NCBI GenBank assembly: GCA_002696345.1
Contig: NZRT01000025.1
Coordinates: 1-32,874, forward strand
DNA length: 32,874 nt
Source: Myxococcales bacterium
Lineage (GTDB): Bacteria; Myxococcota; UBA4151
Direction of reading: 5' to 3'
Of the stretch, positions 1 through 7,014 are shown in pieces; positions within the stretch are counted from its first letter, which is position 1; each line of letters begins with the position of its first letter. The position numbers and the translations under genes were made by a program. The notes beneath the pieces are model-generated. The model had not been told where the DNA came from. It was given only the letters and a program-made list of their open reading frames with translations, and searched no databases.

Positions 1-573
1 GGTTTCAGTCGCGATTTCAAACTCGAGGCCGATAAATCCAAGGAGTTGATTTAAACGCTCCGCATCATAGATTAGAGCGCCGAGCGACATTGCTACGATG
101 AACGCTATCGATCGAAACCGCATTTGCGTCTCAAGTACGCGCCCCCAGCTTTTCTCTCGCCCTAGATCCTTTAATGTGTCGTAAGCCAGCGCTTCGTCGG
201 CTCCGCTGGCCGCAGCCTCGGCCGCGCCGCTGAGGATTCGATTGGCCAAAAAGAGGTAGAATACGAGAGGCATTTCGCCAATAGGGGCGAGGCAAAGTAA
301 CAACATTTCCACGATCATGATCACCGCGGAAGCGATCACTAGATTTCGCCTGCCAATCGTATCCGCTAGCGCTCCTGAAGGAACCTCGAGAAGGACGATA
401 CTGGCTGCCCAAGCCGAGTTTAGTATGGCGAATTGCTCGAGCGTTAGGCCGAAATCAAGGAACAGGATAGTGAAGACTGGATAGTAAAAGCGAGCGTTGA
501 AGAGAATCCGGAACGCGATGAAGCGGCGGATATTGGGGATAGAGAGCGGAGAGTCAGCCTGGGTTGCGTTCAC
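1..573 (-). CDS. MFS transporter, N-terminal part (cut by window edge)
   Basis: The minus strand is open from a GTG at 573 to the window edge, giving 191 residues of an integral membrane protein. An in-frame TAA lies directly before the GTG, so no earlier start is possible. Hydrophobic segments alternate with short loops, and the loop GALADTIGRR near residue 75 matches major facilitator motif A (between helices 2 and 3). This is the N-terminal half of a 12-helix MFS carrier of the inner membrane. No substrate can be inferred. There is no clear Shine-Dalgarno sequence before the GTG, so a start further in cannot be excluded. The family call is firm; the specificity is unknown. Confidence 0.8.
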   Translation of the reverse strand, partial: MNATQADSPLSIPNIRRFIAFRILFNARFYYPVFTILFLDFGLTLEQFAILNSAWAASIVLLEVPSGALADTIGRRNLVIASAVIMIVEMLLLCLAPIGEMPLVFYLFLANRILSGAAEAAASGADEALAYDTLKDLGREKSWGRVLETQMRFRSIAFIVAMSLGALIYDAERLNQLLGFIGLEFEIATET

Positions 574-707
574 TTAGCAGCAGGTATGAGTTGGCCAAGA
601 TCATAGAGCAAAGCCAAAAATTGGGATCCGCGGCCCAACCCGAAAATCGCTAACTCCAGTCTGGGAAAGAGAAGGGGATTTTCAGAAAGCTATATAGCGA
701 ACGCTCT

Positions 708-824
708 TTAGAAAATGAACGCCATCAATTCTCTGGCCACCATCCAGGCCGTGTTGATCACGTAGACCCAGATGAAAATGGAGAAAACCATCATGGAAAC
801 TATACTCGCAGCGCTAAATCTCAC
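708..824 (-). CDS. Small membrane peptide, 38 residues, GTG start
   Basis: A short reading frame encodes a 38-residue peptide with one long hydrophobic stretch (about residues 8-30, including MMVFSIFIWVYV) and a charged ARE near the C-terminus. The start GTG at 824 has an AAGGTG ribosome site five bases upstream, and an in-frame stop sits a few codons before it. The architecture resembles the tiny accessory subunits of sodium:solute symporters (MetS-like, one helix with a short cytoplasmic tail). No symporter gene is seen in the window, and the adjoining MFS gene is a different carrier class. The similarity is by general shape only, so the function is open. It is too short for most gene callers. 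Confidence 0.45.
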   Translation of the reverse strand: MRFSAASIVSMMVFSIFIWVYVINTAWMVARELMAFIF

Positions 825-850
825 GACAACACCTTACCTAACCCGTCGCT

Positions 851-882
851 GTAAAGAAAGCGTTAATTGGCGTTTTCTTTAC
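851..882. repeat. Near-perfect inverted repeat, 12-base arms
   Basis: The arms GTAAAGAAAGCG and CGTTTTCTTTAC flank an 8-base spacer and pair with a single mismatch. The repeat lies 34 bases beyond the stop of the pseudouridine synthase gene and 27 bases upstream of the small membrane peptide start, both on the minus strand. No T-run follows on either strand, so it is a weak candidate for an intrinsic terminator and may instead be an operator for the small peptide gene. Confidence 0.4.
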
Positions 883-916
883 ATACAGGGGGAAGGATGA
901 GCTTTTTTAATGTTCG

Positions 917-1783
917 TTATGAAGGAATGCGCTCTAGGATATCTTCCACCGATGCCTCAAAATGCTCCTGGCAAAAGGCTACGAGATCGTCAGACAACGG
1001 GGCAATGAACGCGCGATCGCCGGTTTCGAGTTCGAAGCTCATTTGGTAGGCATGGAGGGCGTGCCGGTTTAGGGGGAGTGATTTAGCGAGGTTCTCTGTC
1101 CAACCGGATTCGATGAACTCCAGGAAAAGCGATTCATCAGGTCCGTATAGCTTGTCACCGACGATGGAGTGCCCGAGGTGCTGCGCGTGCACACGGATTT
1201 GATGTTTTCTGCCTGTAATGGGCTCTACCTGAGCTAACGTGTAAAAATTGCTGGATAACAAGGGAGTAAATCGCGTCTGGGCCTCCTGCCTACGACCGCT
1301 TGTTCGAACGGCTGATTTGCTATGGACGATGCTTATTGGATCCTTCCCGATTGAGGCGTCGATGAGTGCGGGTTCGGTAAGCTTTCCCTCGAGAACAGCG
1401 AGGTAGCGTTTTTGAGTAGCCCGCTTTTCTAGAGCCATTTGCAGGTGCCGTGCAGCGAGTCTATGTTTGGCTAGCAGAATGATTCCGCTCGTCTCGCGAT
1501 CGAGCCTAGCGATTAGGTGTGTACGCTCGTAACCTAGGCATTCGCGGCAGGCCCCTACGAGAGACGACCAAGGGCCTTTCTTAGAGGGATGGCACACAAC
1601 CAGTGGAGGCTTGTTAAAGAGTATGACATCGTCGTCGTCCTGGATAATCCACGAGCGCAATTCCTTTTCGGTAATCTCCCATCCCCAATCAGTTAATGGC
1701 ATTGCGAAAAGCGTATCAGCAAATCTTTTGAGGTTCAGCGCCTCGGCTAAAAACCGGCAATGCTGAGCGAGAAAGGTTGCCAA
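917..1783 (-). CDS. RluA-family RNA pseudouridine synthase
   Basis: The 288-residue product isomerises uridine to pseudouridine in rRNA or tRNA. The family signature HLIARLDRETSG is at residues 89-100, with catalytic Asp95, and is followed by the K-R-Y-L-A-V strand typical of RluA. Further on, GRKHQIRVHAQHLGH is the conserved RluA C-terminal motif. No S4 RNA-binding domain is evident. The first 45 residues are not conserved-looking; the open frame begins at a TTG (1783) with poor ribosome site, and an ATG at residue 28 is an alternative. The RNA target cannot be assigned, since RluA, RluC, RluD and TruC subfamilies share these motifs. The gene stands alone between hpf (divergent) and the small peptide gene. 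Confidence 0.88.
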   Translation of the reverse strand: MATFLAQHCRFLAEALNLKRFADTLFAMPLTDWGWEITEKELRSWIIQDDDDVILFNKPPLVVCHPSKKGPWSSLVGACRECLGYERTHLIARLDRETSGIILLAKHRLAARHLQMALEKRATQKRYLAVLEGKLTEPALIDASIGKDPISIVHSKSAVRTSGRRQEAQTRFTPLLSSNFYTLAQVEPITGRKHQIRVHAQHLGHSIVGDKLYGPDESLFLEFIESGWTENLAKSLPLNRHALHAYQMSFELETGDRAFIAPLSDDLVAFCQEHFEASVEDILERIPS

Positions 1784-1948
1784 TTCGGAGTTGGCGCCTT
1801 AGTCTTATAATTCCAGAAATGGTTACTCATAGCGTTCCAGTCAGAAGTTTAAGGAGGATGGGAAGCGGTAAATGGGTAAGCGATTTAGCCCTGCCTCAGG
1901 CACGGGCGTTACACAGTGAAGTAAACTAAACAAAGGAGAAGTATAGAT

Positions 1949-2317
1949 ATGCAAGCTAACAACCACGATCTGATCATCACGGGTATTCACATGGATCTGA
2001 CGGAATCGCTTAAGCAGAACGTCACGGAAAAGGTGGAGAAACTATTCCGCCATGAAGATCGAATCATCCGGATCAAGGTGGAGTTAGAGTGCGATCACAC
2101 TAAGAGCGGGGCCGAGCACGAATTCATTGCTAAGGGGCACATCGAAATCAATGGTCCATCCATGAACGTATCGGTTAGAAATGAGGATTGCCACAAGGCG
2201 ATCGACCTATTGGTCGATAAGTTGGATAGAATGTTGAGGAGGCGATCTCGCTTGCGCCGGGTGAAACGTAAGGACACCCACGAAGTGGATATCCCGGCGA
2301 ATCTTCCCAAAGTTTAA
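1949..2317 (+). CDS. hpf: Ribosome hibernation-promoting factor, short form
   Basis: The 122-residue protein belongs to the HPF/YfiA (S30AE) family, which binds the 30S decoding region in stationary phase and stabilises inactive 70S or 100S ribosomes. The beginning reads as the family N-terminus (IITGIHMDLTESLKQNV followed by a KVEKLFRH helix), then the MNVSVRNEDCHKAIDLLVDKLDR segment pattern and a basic RRRSRLRRVKRK tail that contacts rRNA. It lacks the long-form dimerisation domain. A good ribosome site (AAAGGAGAA) lies before the ATG. It is monocistronic, divergent from the pseudouridine synthase gene and followed 220 bases later by tRNA-Arg. Confidence 0.93.
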   Translation: MQANNHDLIITGIHMDLTESLKQNVTEKVEKLFRHEDRIIRIKVELECDHTKSGAEHEFIAKGHIEINGPSMNVSVRNEDCHKAIDLLVDKLDRMLRRRSRLRRVKRKDTHEVDIPANLPKV

Positions 2318-2540
2318 ATACGATCCGAAGAGCGCGGGCGGCAGCCAAATGGTTCGGCTACCCCAAGGCGATGACGCTAACGGTTTTAGGGGACCAGGCT
2401 TCTGGTGGGGGTGGCAACGGTTTATCGTTGAATTCGGAATTGGTTTAAATGCGCCATTCATGAGAAAAATTCCTTGAAAACCGCATTCAGAGGTCCTTTC
2501 CTCCTGCCCTTCGATCATTTTCGAATGATCATCGTGGTCT

Positions 2541-2617
2541 GCGCGGCTAGCTCAATTGGATAGAGCACCTGACTACGGATCAGGAGGTTGGGGGTTCGAC
2601 TCCCTCGCCGCGTGCCA
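2541..2617 (+). tRNA. tRNA-Arg (anticodon ACG), CCA encoded
   Basis: The 77-base gene folds into a full cloverleaf: acceptor GCGCGGC with GCCGCGT (one G-U), D-stem GCTC/GAGC, anticodon stem CCTGA/TCAGG around the loop CTACGGA, and T-stem GGGGG/CCCTC around TTCGACT. The anticodon ACG (read as ICG) decodes CGU, CGC and CGA. The CCA end is encoded. Its 3' half is the template for the two degenerate repeats at 5410 and 19079, so it is the apparent integration site for the accessory region that follows. Confidence 0.96.
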
Positions 2618-2643
2618 CCGAAATCACTGACAAAGCGCAGAAA
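2577..2643 (+). repeat. Integration-site repeat, copy 1 (tRNA-Arg 3' half plus flank)
   Basis: This 67-base stretch comprises the 3' half of tRNA-Arg and 26 bases beyond its CCA. It recurs imperfectly at 5410-5475 (same order, one missing base and scattered substitutions). Its core, from the T-loop to the CCA, recurs again at 19079-19101. The arrangement fits attachment sites of elements inserted at the tRNA 3' end, this copy keeping the tRNA intact. Confidence 0.75.
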
Positions 2644-2738
2644 ATCAGTGTTATAAGCAGCAAATTTAGAAATCTGTTATATCTCATTTTACCCCGAATA
2701 TATCTCGTTCAAAGGGCATTTAAGGGGCAGCAACGCCG

Positions 2739-3112
2739 ATGATAGCAAAACTGAAGCCTGTAAAAGCAGAAGACGGTTAATGGCGGGTGTGTATCCCAGC
2801 TGCCCATTCAAGCGCAGGAAAGCGTAGCGTGTGTTCTTTCCATCTGAAGCCAAAGCCGAGGCGGAAGTCAGGAGGATAAAGGCCTATATAAATAAGCACG
2901 GGTCAGAAAGCACTCGTTTCACGGCAGGGGAGAGTAGCGATGCGAGATCCACCATCAATAAATTTAACTGTCACCGTCTAAGCGGTGAACATGAGCTTAC
3001 ACTAAATGCCGCTTTAAGCCTTTTACTTAGACCACTTAGAAAAGGGAGAGGCTTCAAATACCTTCTCGGAAGTTTTCCACATGTCTCTCAGGGTGAGAAA
3101 GAACCTATATGA
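2739..3112 (+). pseudogene. Tyrosine-type integrase remnant (N-terminal part, broken)
   Basis: The frame starts at ATG 2739 (MIAKLKPVKAEDG), meets a TAA at 2778, and goes on in frame as WRVCIPAAHSSAGKR. It then shifts by one base near 2828 into VFFPSEAKAEAEVRRIKAYI, which runs on to 3112. The order (a short basic strand, a W-R-V strand, an F-x-S-x-x-E-A-x-A turn and an amphipathic helix) is that of the N-terminal arm-binding segment of phage-type integrases. The R-H-R-Y catalytic domain is absent. A 43-residue open frame at 3081-3212, rich in charged and aromatic residues, follows and may be more debris. Position right after the tRNA supports the reading. It is inactive. Confidence 0.6.
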
Positions 3113-3311
3113 GGAGAAGAACAGAAAGAAGTGGGAAAACTACGTTTGGATTTACCACGAATACCTGGAGCTCCAGCGGGAAAGACACGAGTCTTTAGAT
3201 GGAGCAGAGTAGGCGGAAAAGAGTAAGTCGTTGGGTGAGGACAAGGCTCGCCCAAATGGTGAGTTGAAGAGGTTTTTGGCCTCAATACCGTGCTTTGGTC
3301 TTATTGTAGTG

Positions 3312-3605
3312 CTAGGAAAAAAAGAGTTCAGACCTTGTCATTTTTGGCTCGCCGATGAAATAAGACAAAACCTCTGCGAAATCGCCTCTTTCCGTTCTCC
3401 ATTCTAAATAGCGGTCAAAGTGCTCTGCTGATTCCCACTGCGTCCAGAGTGTAATGACTGATTCGGATTTGTTTACTGCGCCGAAGCAACTTTGGCATCC
3501 ATCGTAAGTTTTTGTATCCGATAAACGATTTTCAGCGAAAAGCTCAACACAGGCGTCAAGCTTGTTTTTCGGTAGACTACCTTCAAGCACTACAATATGA
3601 GACAT
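3312..3605 (-). CDS. Antibiotic biosynthesis monooxygenase (ABM)-like protein
   Basis: This intact 97-residue protein has the ferredoxin-like pattern of the ABM superfamily: an opening strand (HIVVLEGSLP), a helix ending in LFAENR, a T-x-x-Y-x-G-C-x-S turn, a strand VITLWTQW, and the ESAEHFDRYLEWR helix that lines the active site of small cofactor-free monooxygenases. Members oxidise quinols or polyketides, or act as dimeric binding modules. No partner gene is adjacent, and it is the only seemingly intact gene in the element between the first two attachment repeats. The start ATG at 3605 lacks an obvious ribosome site. Confidence 0.6.
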   Translation of the reverse strand: MSHIVVLEGSLPKNKLDACVELFAENRLSDTKTYDGCQSCFGAVNKSESVITLWTQWESAEHFDRYLEWRTERGDFAEVLSYFIGEPKMTRSELFFS

Positions 3606-4237
3606 ACAAAAAAAGATCTATGCTGACGCAGTTCGTCGCGCAATAAAAAACCTCCATCCATCTTTTTAGCCCCCAAATTGTAAAAGCCGATAAGGAGGTT
3701 TGTTATCGGGAAAGTAGGTATGGTGCGACTTCCTCTTAATGCTGGTTTATTGTGTCGCCAAAAGTGAGTACCTAGACTATGAATAAGTAGCATTCCCAAG
3801 ACTATTCGGTCACTAAGAAATTCTTCTCTCTAATTAACCTTTTTGTACTGTTATGACCTATTTCAGGCCTAAGAAACTCCGACGAGATTCTTGGAACAAA
3901 CGCGTAGCTCTAGGAGACTAAGACGATACGTTATGTGGTTAACGGCCTCTGGATTCGCTCACAAAGCGGTCCTCTGGCAAAATGTTGAATGAATGTGAGG
4001 AGCGGTTCTTTAGGAGGGGCCGCTCCTTTTCCTTTCTCAGTTGGCTCGGTGGTCCAAAATTAGCAGAGTTTCTGTCAACATCCAACAAAAGTGGTTCAGC
4101 TAATGGGAGTGCTTGATCTTTGAAAAACGAGATGTAAATGTAATCTCAGTGTTTATTCAGTCCGTTTGGTGCTAACCTGTAAAGCGATGCCAGAGGGGCA
4201 ATTCAAAGGAGTAGTTCGGAAGGGCTGCTTCTTTTTT
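3606..4237. other. Gene-poor stretch inside the decayed element
   Basis: About 630 bases without a credible gene. The short open frames here have no recognisable composition or ribosome site. The only structure seen is two terminator-like hairpins on the plus strand (3998-4036 and 4208-4239), listed separately. Low coding quality, together with broken genes on both sides, suggests eroded mobile DNA. Confidence 0.5.
3998..4036 (+). terminator. Terminator-like hairpin 1
   Basis: AGGAGCGG (3998-4005) pairs perfectly with CCGCTCCT (4020-4027) across a 14-base loop and is followed by a pyrimidine, T-rich run. No gene is seen immediately upstream on the plus strand, so it may terminate a short untranslated transcript or be left from a lost gene. 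Confidence 0.5.
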
Positions 4238-4239
4238 TT
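4208..4239 (+). terminator. Terminator-like hairpin 2 with eight-T run
   Basis: GGAGTAG (4208-4214) pairs with CTGCTTC (4225-4231), with two G-U pairs, across a 10-base loop and is followed by eight T residues. Its loop and flanks look like those of the hairpin at 3998, as if both derive from one ancestral unit. No upstream plus-strand gene explains it. Confidence 0.5.
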
Positions 4240-4402
4240 AACTCCACCTACTGAAACTTGCCACTGCCGGTCTGTAGAAGGCAGGCATGCCCACCGACTT
4301 GAGAACCGCTTTTAGTTCTGGCGAGTGAGTCCCGACAATCTCTAACTTTTCAATTTCAAAGTATCCTAAAAACTCGCCGAAAAGGCCTTCTATGTCGTCA
4401 GG
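4238..4402 (-). pseudogene. Orphan 3' gene fragment next to the IS relic
   Basis: The minus strand encodes about 54 residues with protein-like composition (for example GEFLGYFEIEKLEIVGTHSP) ending at a TAA at 4238-4240. There is no start codon: the frame opens directly at the stop codon of the transposase reading frame, 25 bases from the terminal repeat of the insertion sequence. It looks like the C-terminus of a gene cut by the IS insertion. I do not recognise the family, and its coding nature is judged only from composition. Confidence 0.35.
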
Positions 4403-5234
4403 TTACCCAAACTGAGCCAGAGCCTTTGTTAGTCTGGACGTATTGATAATATGGGTAATATTGCATAGTATGTCAATGTTGGGTCGCAAGGAGGCCGTAG
4501 GCAGACTGGGGGCCCGACATTGGTTAGATTCGGTTTCCTGTAGTTGCTCCTGAGCGAACTCCAGCGGGGTTACGTAGCCCAGCGAACGATGGGTTCGTAT
4601 ATTGTTATTATCCCATTGCCAATCCTCGATCACCACCCGAGCCTCTGTTAGAGTCCAGAGCTACTCTCGATCCAGGCATTCCTCCCGAAAACGTGCGTTG
4701 AAGCTCTCCACGTATCCGTTCTGCCATGGGCTTCCCGCCTCTATGTAGAGATTTTTGATCCGCTATCGGCAAGCCAGCGGCGAAGCCCGCTCTCGATGAA
4801 CTCCGATCCGTTGTCACTGTGAATGTGATCGGGTGCGCCATGGCGCTCAATCAACGCGGACATGATCCACCTGACCTTGCGGGCGTTTATCCGGCGTTCC
4901 TCATGGATGCATAGGCACTCGGACGTGTACTAGTCGATTACGTTGAGCACACGAAGCTTGCCTCCGCGCATCGTGTTGTCGTGAACGAAGTCCCAGGTCC
5001 AGACGTGAGGCAATGCCTCGCCTCGGTAGGATCACCCGTAGAGGCGCCTCGACGCCTTCGTTTGGGTTTCTTGGCCTGGTCCACCTCCATCATGCCGAAC
5101 TCGCGCTTCCAGAGATTGAAGGTCTGCTCGCTTATCTGCTGCTCACGGCGCACGTCTAGGATCGGCTTGTCCGTTCGCTCCGCTTCCCTCAGAACGCGGA
5201 TTTTCTGCTCGGCAGTATATCTTCTGCCTTTCAT
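4403..5234 (-). pseudogene. IS3-family transposase, orfA/orfB remnant
   Basis: From ATG 5234 the frame gives the orfA DNA-binding start (KGRRYTAEQKIRVLREAE, then QQISEQTFNLWKREFG). It passes abruptly at about 5040 into orfB core sequence. All three catalytic acidic positions can be seen in successive frames: Asp in VWTWDFVHD, Asp in HSDNGSEFI and Glu in WQNGYVESFN. A TAG follows LNVID, the frame shifts after the SDNGSEF segment (the DSGSKIS region), and another TAG follows ECLDRE. The last piece (VVIEDWQWDNNNIRTHRSLGY, split here by frame) is the usual orfB C-terminus and reads through the left terminal repeat to a TAA at 4403. Non-functional. Confidence 0.8.
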
Positions 5235-5266
5235 TGCATGGGTCCTTGCTAAGGGCCCAGACTAAC
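4428..5266 (-). mobile_element. IS3-family insertion sequence relic with internal deletion
   Basis: The element is bounded by matching 10-base terminal inverted repeats, GTTAGTCTGG at 4428-4437 and its complement CCAGACTAAC at 5257-5266. Inside, on the minus strand, is an IS3-type orfA helix-turn-helix start followed by the DDE core of orfB. At about 840 bases it is shorter than a normal IS3-family element (roughly 1.2-1.5 kb), because the end of orfA and the N-terminal part of orfB are missing. It cannot move by itself. No convincing target-site duplication was seen outside the repeats. Confidence 0.75.
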
Positions 5267-5269
5267 TAT

Positions 5270-5478
5270 TCAAGGGGCTCAATTCTCGTAATCTCGACCA
5301 TGGTCGTTGGTTCAACCTAGCCGTAATTCAAGGAGATGGAAGCTTCGCTCTCTACCTATCGCAGATGCACCTGAAAGGCGGTGGGATAGAAGAGGACAGA
5401 GTTGTTGATGGATCAGGAGGTTGGGGCTCGGTTTCCTCGACGCGTGTCACAAAAATCACTGATAAAGGGCAGAAATAG
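5270..5478 (+). pseudogene. LamG-like fragment running into the attachment repeat
   Basis: Right after the IS right end the plus strand is open for about 70 codons without a start. GRWFNLAVIQGDGSFALYL follows the pattern of a LamG/concanavalin-like jelly-roll strand pair (W-x-x-x-A-V-x-x-D-G-x-x-x-L-Y). The frame then continues through the tRNA-derived repeat to a TAG near 5478. It is probably the residue of a larger secreted protein gene truncated by the IS and by the integration event. The domain call rests on one motif and is tentative. Confidence 0.35.
5410..5475 (+). repeat. Integration-site repeat, copy 2
   Basis: This is an imperfect copy of 2577-2643. It begins GGATCAGGAGGTTGGGG, continues through a mutated T-arm and acceptor end (CCTCGACGCGTGTCA), and extends over the same 26-base flank (AATCACTGATAAAGGGCAGAAA against AATCACTGACAAAGCGCAGAAA). 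One base is deleted relative to copy 1. It closes the decayed element carrying the integrase remnant and lies just before the metabolic gene set. Confidence 0.8.
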
Positions 5479-5495
5479 AGGACACTCGAAGCTTA

Positions 5496-5885
5496 CTAAT
5501 CAGTTGCGGCGGCGACCACTTCTATTTCTACCAAAAATTCCTCCCTAGAGAGCCCAGATACAATAATTAAGGTCGAAGCGGGGGCGGGGGCTTTAAATAA
5601 ACTGTCTCGAACTTTCATAAAAGGCTTTAGGTGCTCTCTACTAGTTACATAAGTATTGATGCGTATAATGTTAGCAATTGTCATATTCGCATCCTTTAAT
5701 ACGGCCTTTATGTTTTCGAAAATGAGCACTGTTTGACCCTCAACGCCTTCAGGAATTGGCTCATTTAGTGAAACGCTCAATTGGCCTGAGCAAAAAAGAA
5801 TACGGGACTTTGCTGGAATTTCGACCGCGTGACTGTATTTGGCGAACGGAGGTGGAATGTTATCGGGATTAATAAATTTGGGCAT
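5496..5885 (-). CDS. RidA-family (YjgF/YER057c/UK114) protein without the imine-deaminase Arg
   Basis: The 129-residue protein has the RidA trimer fold pattern: FCSGQLSVS strand, QTVLIFENIKAVLKDANMT helix region, NTYVTSREHLKPF and the closing strand VEIEVVAAA. RidA proteins hydrolyse reactive enamine/imine intermediates or, in relatives such as RutC, serve catabolic pathways. The Arg that holds the substrate carboxylate in true RidA (R105 in E. coli, in PARS) is replaced: here the equivalent reads PAST, with Ser at 104. Classical 2-aminoacrylate deaminase activity is therefore doubtful. The ATG at 5885 is preferred over an upstream TTG at 5894. It is divergent from the creatininase-family gene across a 118-base spacer. 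Confidence 0.85.
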   Translation of the reverse strand: MPKFINPDNIPPPFAKYSHAVEIPAKSRILFCSGQLSVSLNEPIPEGVEGQTVLIFENIKAVLKDANMTIANIIRINTYVTSREHLKPFMKVRDSLFKAPAPASTLIIVSGLSREEFLVEIEVVAAATD

Positions 5886-6003
5886 AAGAAACAAAAAGCA
5901 AGCTGAGTGCCAGACTTACATCCGATAAACGTTTTTGAAGAAAAAATAGGGATATGTTGCTTGAGAATGATTGATCGGCACGGAAATAGCTTGGTAGTCG
6001 TTT

Positions 6004-6810
6004 ATGGCAATCGAGCGTTTTTTAGGTCACATGACCTGGCCGGAAATTAAGGCTATAGATAAGTCCGAAGCCCTGGCAGTACTGCCGGTTGGGGCAACCG
6101 AGCAGCACGGTCATCACCTACCAATTTATACTGATACAATAATCAGTTCAGGGGTGCTTGAAAGGGCTATGGATCGACTGCCTGAAGTCGTGCCTGCCTA
6201 TCGCTTGCCGCCAATAACGATAAGTAAAAGCAATGAACACCGTGGGTTTCCGGGTACAATTTGGATTGGAGCAAAAACGCTATATGACATGCTTTTCGAA
6301 GTCGGGAGAAGCGTGCATGAATCCGGTTTTCGCAAGCTTTGCTTTTTTAATGGTCACGGTGGAAATGTAGGTGTCTTGCATTCAGTGACGAGGGATATCC
6401 GAGATGAATTTGGAATGACTATCTTCTTCGGCTCAGCTAGTTCTTATGTTAACGGGCTAGGTCTGCCGCCTAGCGTGGATTCGAGAGAAAAGAATTTTGG
6501 GATACATGCTAGTTTTACAGAGACGGCTCTAGTAAAAGCACTAGAACCCGAACTAGTTAAAGACGAGTTAGCCAAACCTTGCTTCCCTTGCTACCCGACC
6601 ACCGGGATCGGTTTGACGGGTAAAGTCTATGCACAATGGAAAACAGAAGATTGGTCTTCGACAGGAGTGTTTGGGGATCCAACTGGCGTAACTAATAAGA
6701 TTGCGGCTGAGTACCTCGAGAAAGCAGTAGAAGGTACTGTGAAGTTCCTTCAGGATATGGTCGAATTTGAGTATGCTAAGCCACCCACCGAGGATGGCCT
6801 TGAACATTAA
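6004..6810 (+). CDS. Creatininase-family metal-dependent amidohydrolase
   Basis: The 268-residue protein shows the family's metal and active-site motifs: GATEQHGHHLP (Glu33, His35), Asp44 in YTDT, SNEHRGFPGTI, FFNGHGGN with His118, and the TET motif in HASFTETAL. In the Pseudomonas creatininase a further Glu ligand lies two residues after the motif His (as I recall it, in NGHYEN); here that place is Gly, as in many relatives that are not creatininases (for example formamidopyrimidine deformylases and MftE-type peptidases). So the fold and metal chemistry are clear, but creatinine as substrate is not supported. The product would be cytoplasmic, with no signal peptide. It is the only plus-strand gene on the left half of the cluster. 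Confidence 0.85.
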   Translation: MAIERFLGHMTWPEIKAIDKSEALAVLPVGATEQHGHHLPIYTDTIISSGVLERAMDRLPEVVPAYRLPPITISKSNEHRGFPGTIWIGAKTLYDMLFEVGRSVHESGFRKLCFFNGHGGNVGVLHSVTRDIRDEFGMTIFFGSASSYVNGLGLPPSVDSREKNFGIHASFTETALVKALEPELVKDELAKPCFPCYPTTGIGLTGKVYAQWKTEDWSSTGVFGDPTGVTNKIAAEYLEKAVEGTVKFLQDMVEFEYAKPPTEDGLEH

Positions 6811-7014
6811 TTTATAGGGCTTATTATTGTTTATTAGGGCAAAATTGATGACCATTGATATTAATAATAGGGCATTTTGATAGCATGTATTTATTTACTC
6901 ATTTGCCGCTGGTTTTTTTTGGTGACTGCGTGAAATAGCAAAAAGTAAGCCGTTACAGGTTTTTTGCCTTATATTGTACCTGGTTCAACGGTTTGCATAA
7001 AATAGCCTCCAAAA
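6811..7014. other. Convergent intergenic spacer, AT-rich
   Basis: About 200 bases lie between the converging creatininase-family and exported amidohydrolase genes. Three AGGGC-containing motifs (6814, 6834, 6867) stand in AT-rich sequence. No clear intrinsic terminator is visible for either gene. Confidence 0.3.

Noticed and set aside
1855-1920. Tiny frames after an AAGGAGG stretch upstream of hpf (for example 15 residues from ATG GGT AAG)
   Set aside because: Spacing is wrong for one and length too small to judge for the other; no family likeness.
2340-2362. Hairpin after hpf as a terminator
   Set aside because: The stem has a mismatch and there is no T-run; evidence too weak to list as a feature.
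2207-2518. 103-residue open frame antisense to the end of hpf
   Set aside because: Overlaps the well-supported hpf gene, and the composition is not protein-like.
6814-6873. Three AGGGC motifs in the convergent spacer
   Set aside because: Too short, irregularly spaced and between gene ends; no sign of a CRISPR or protein-binding array.
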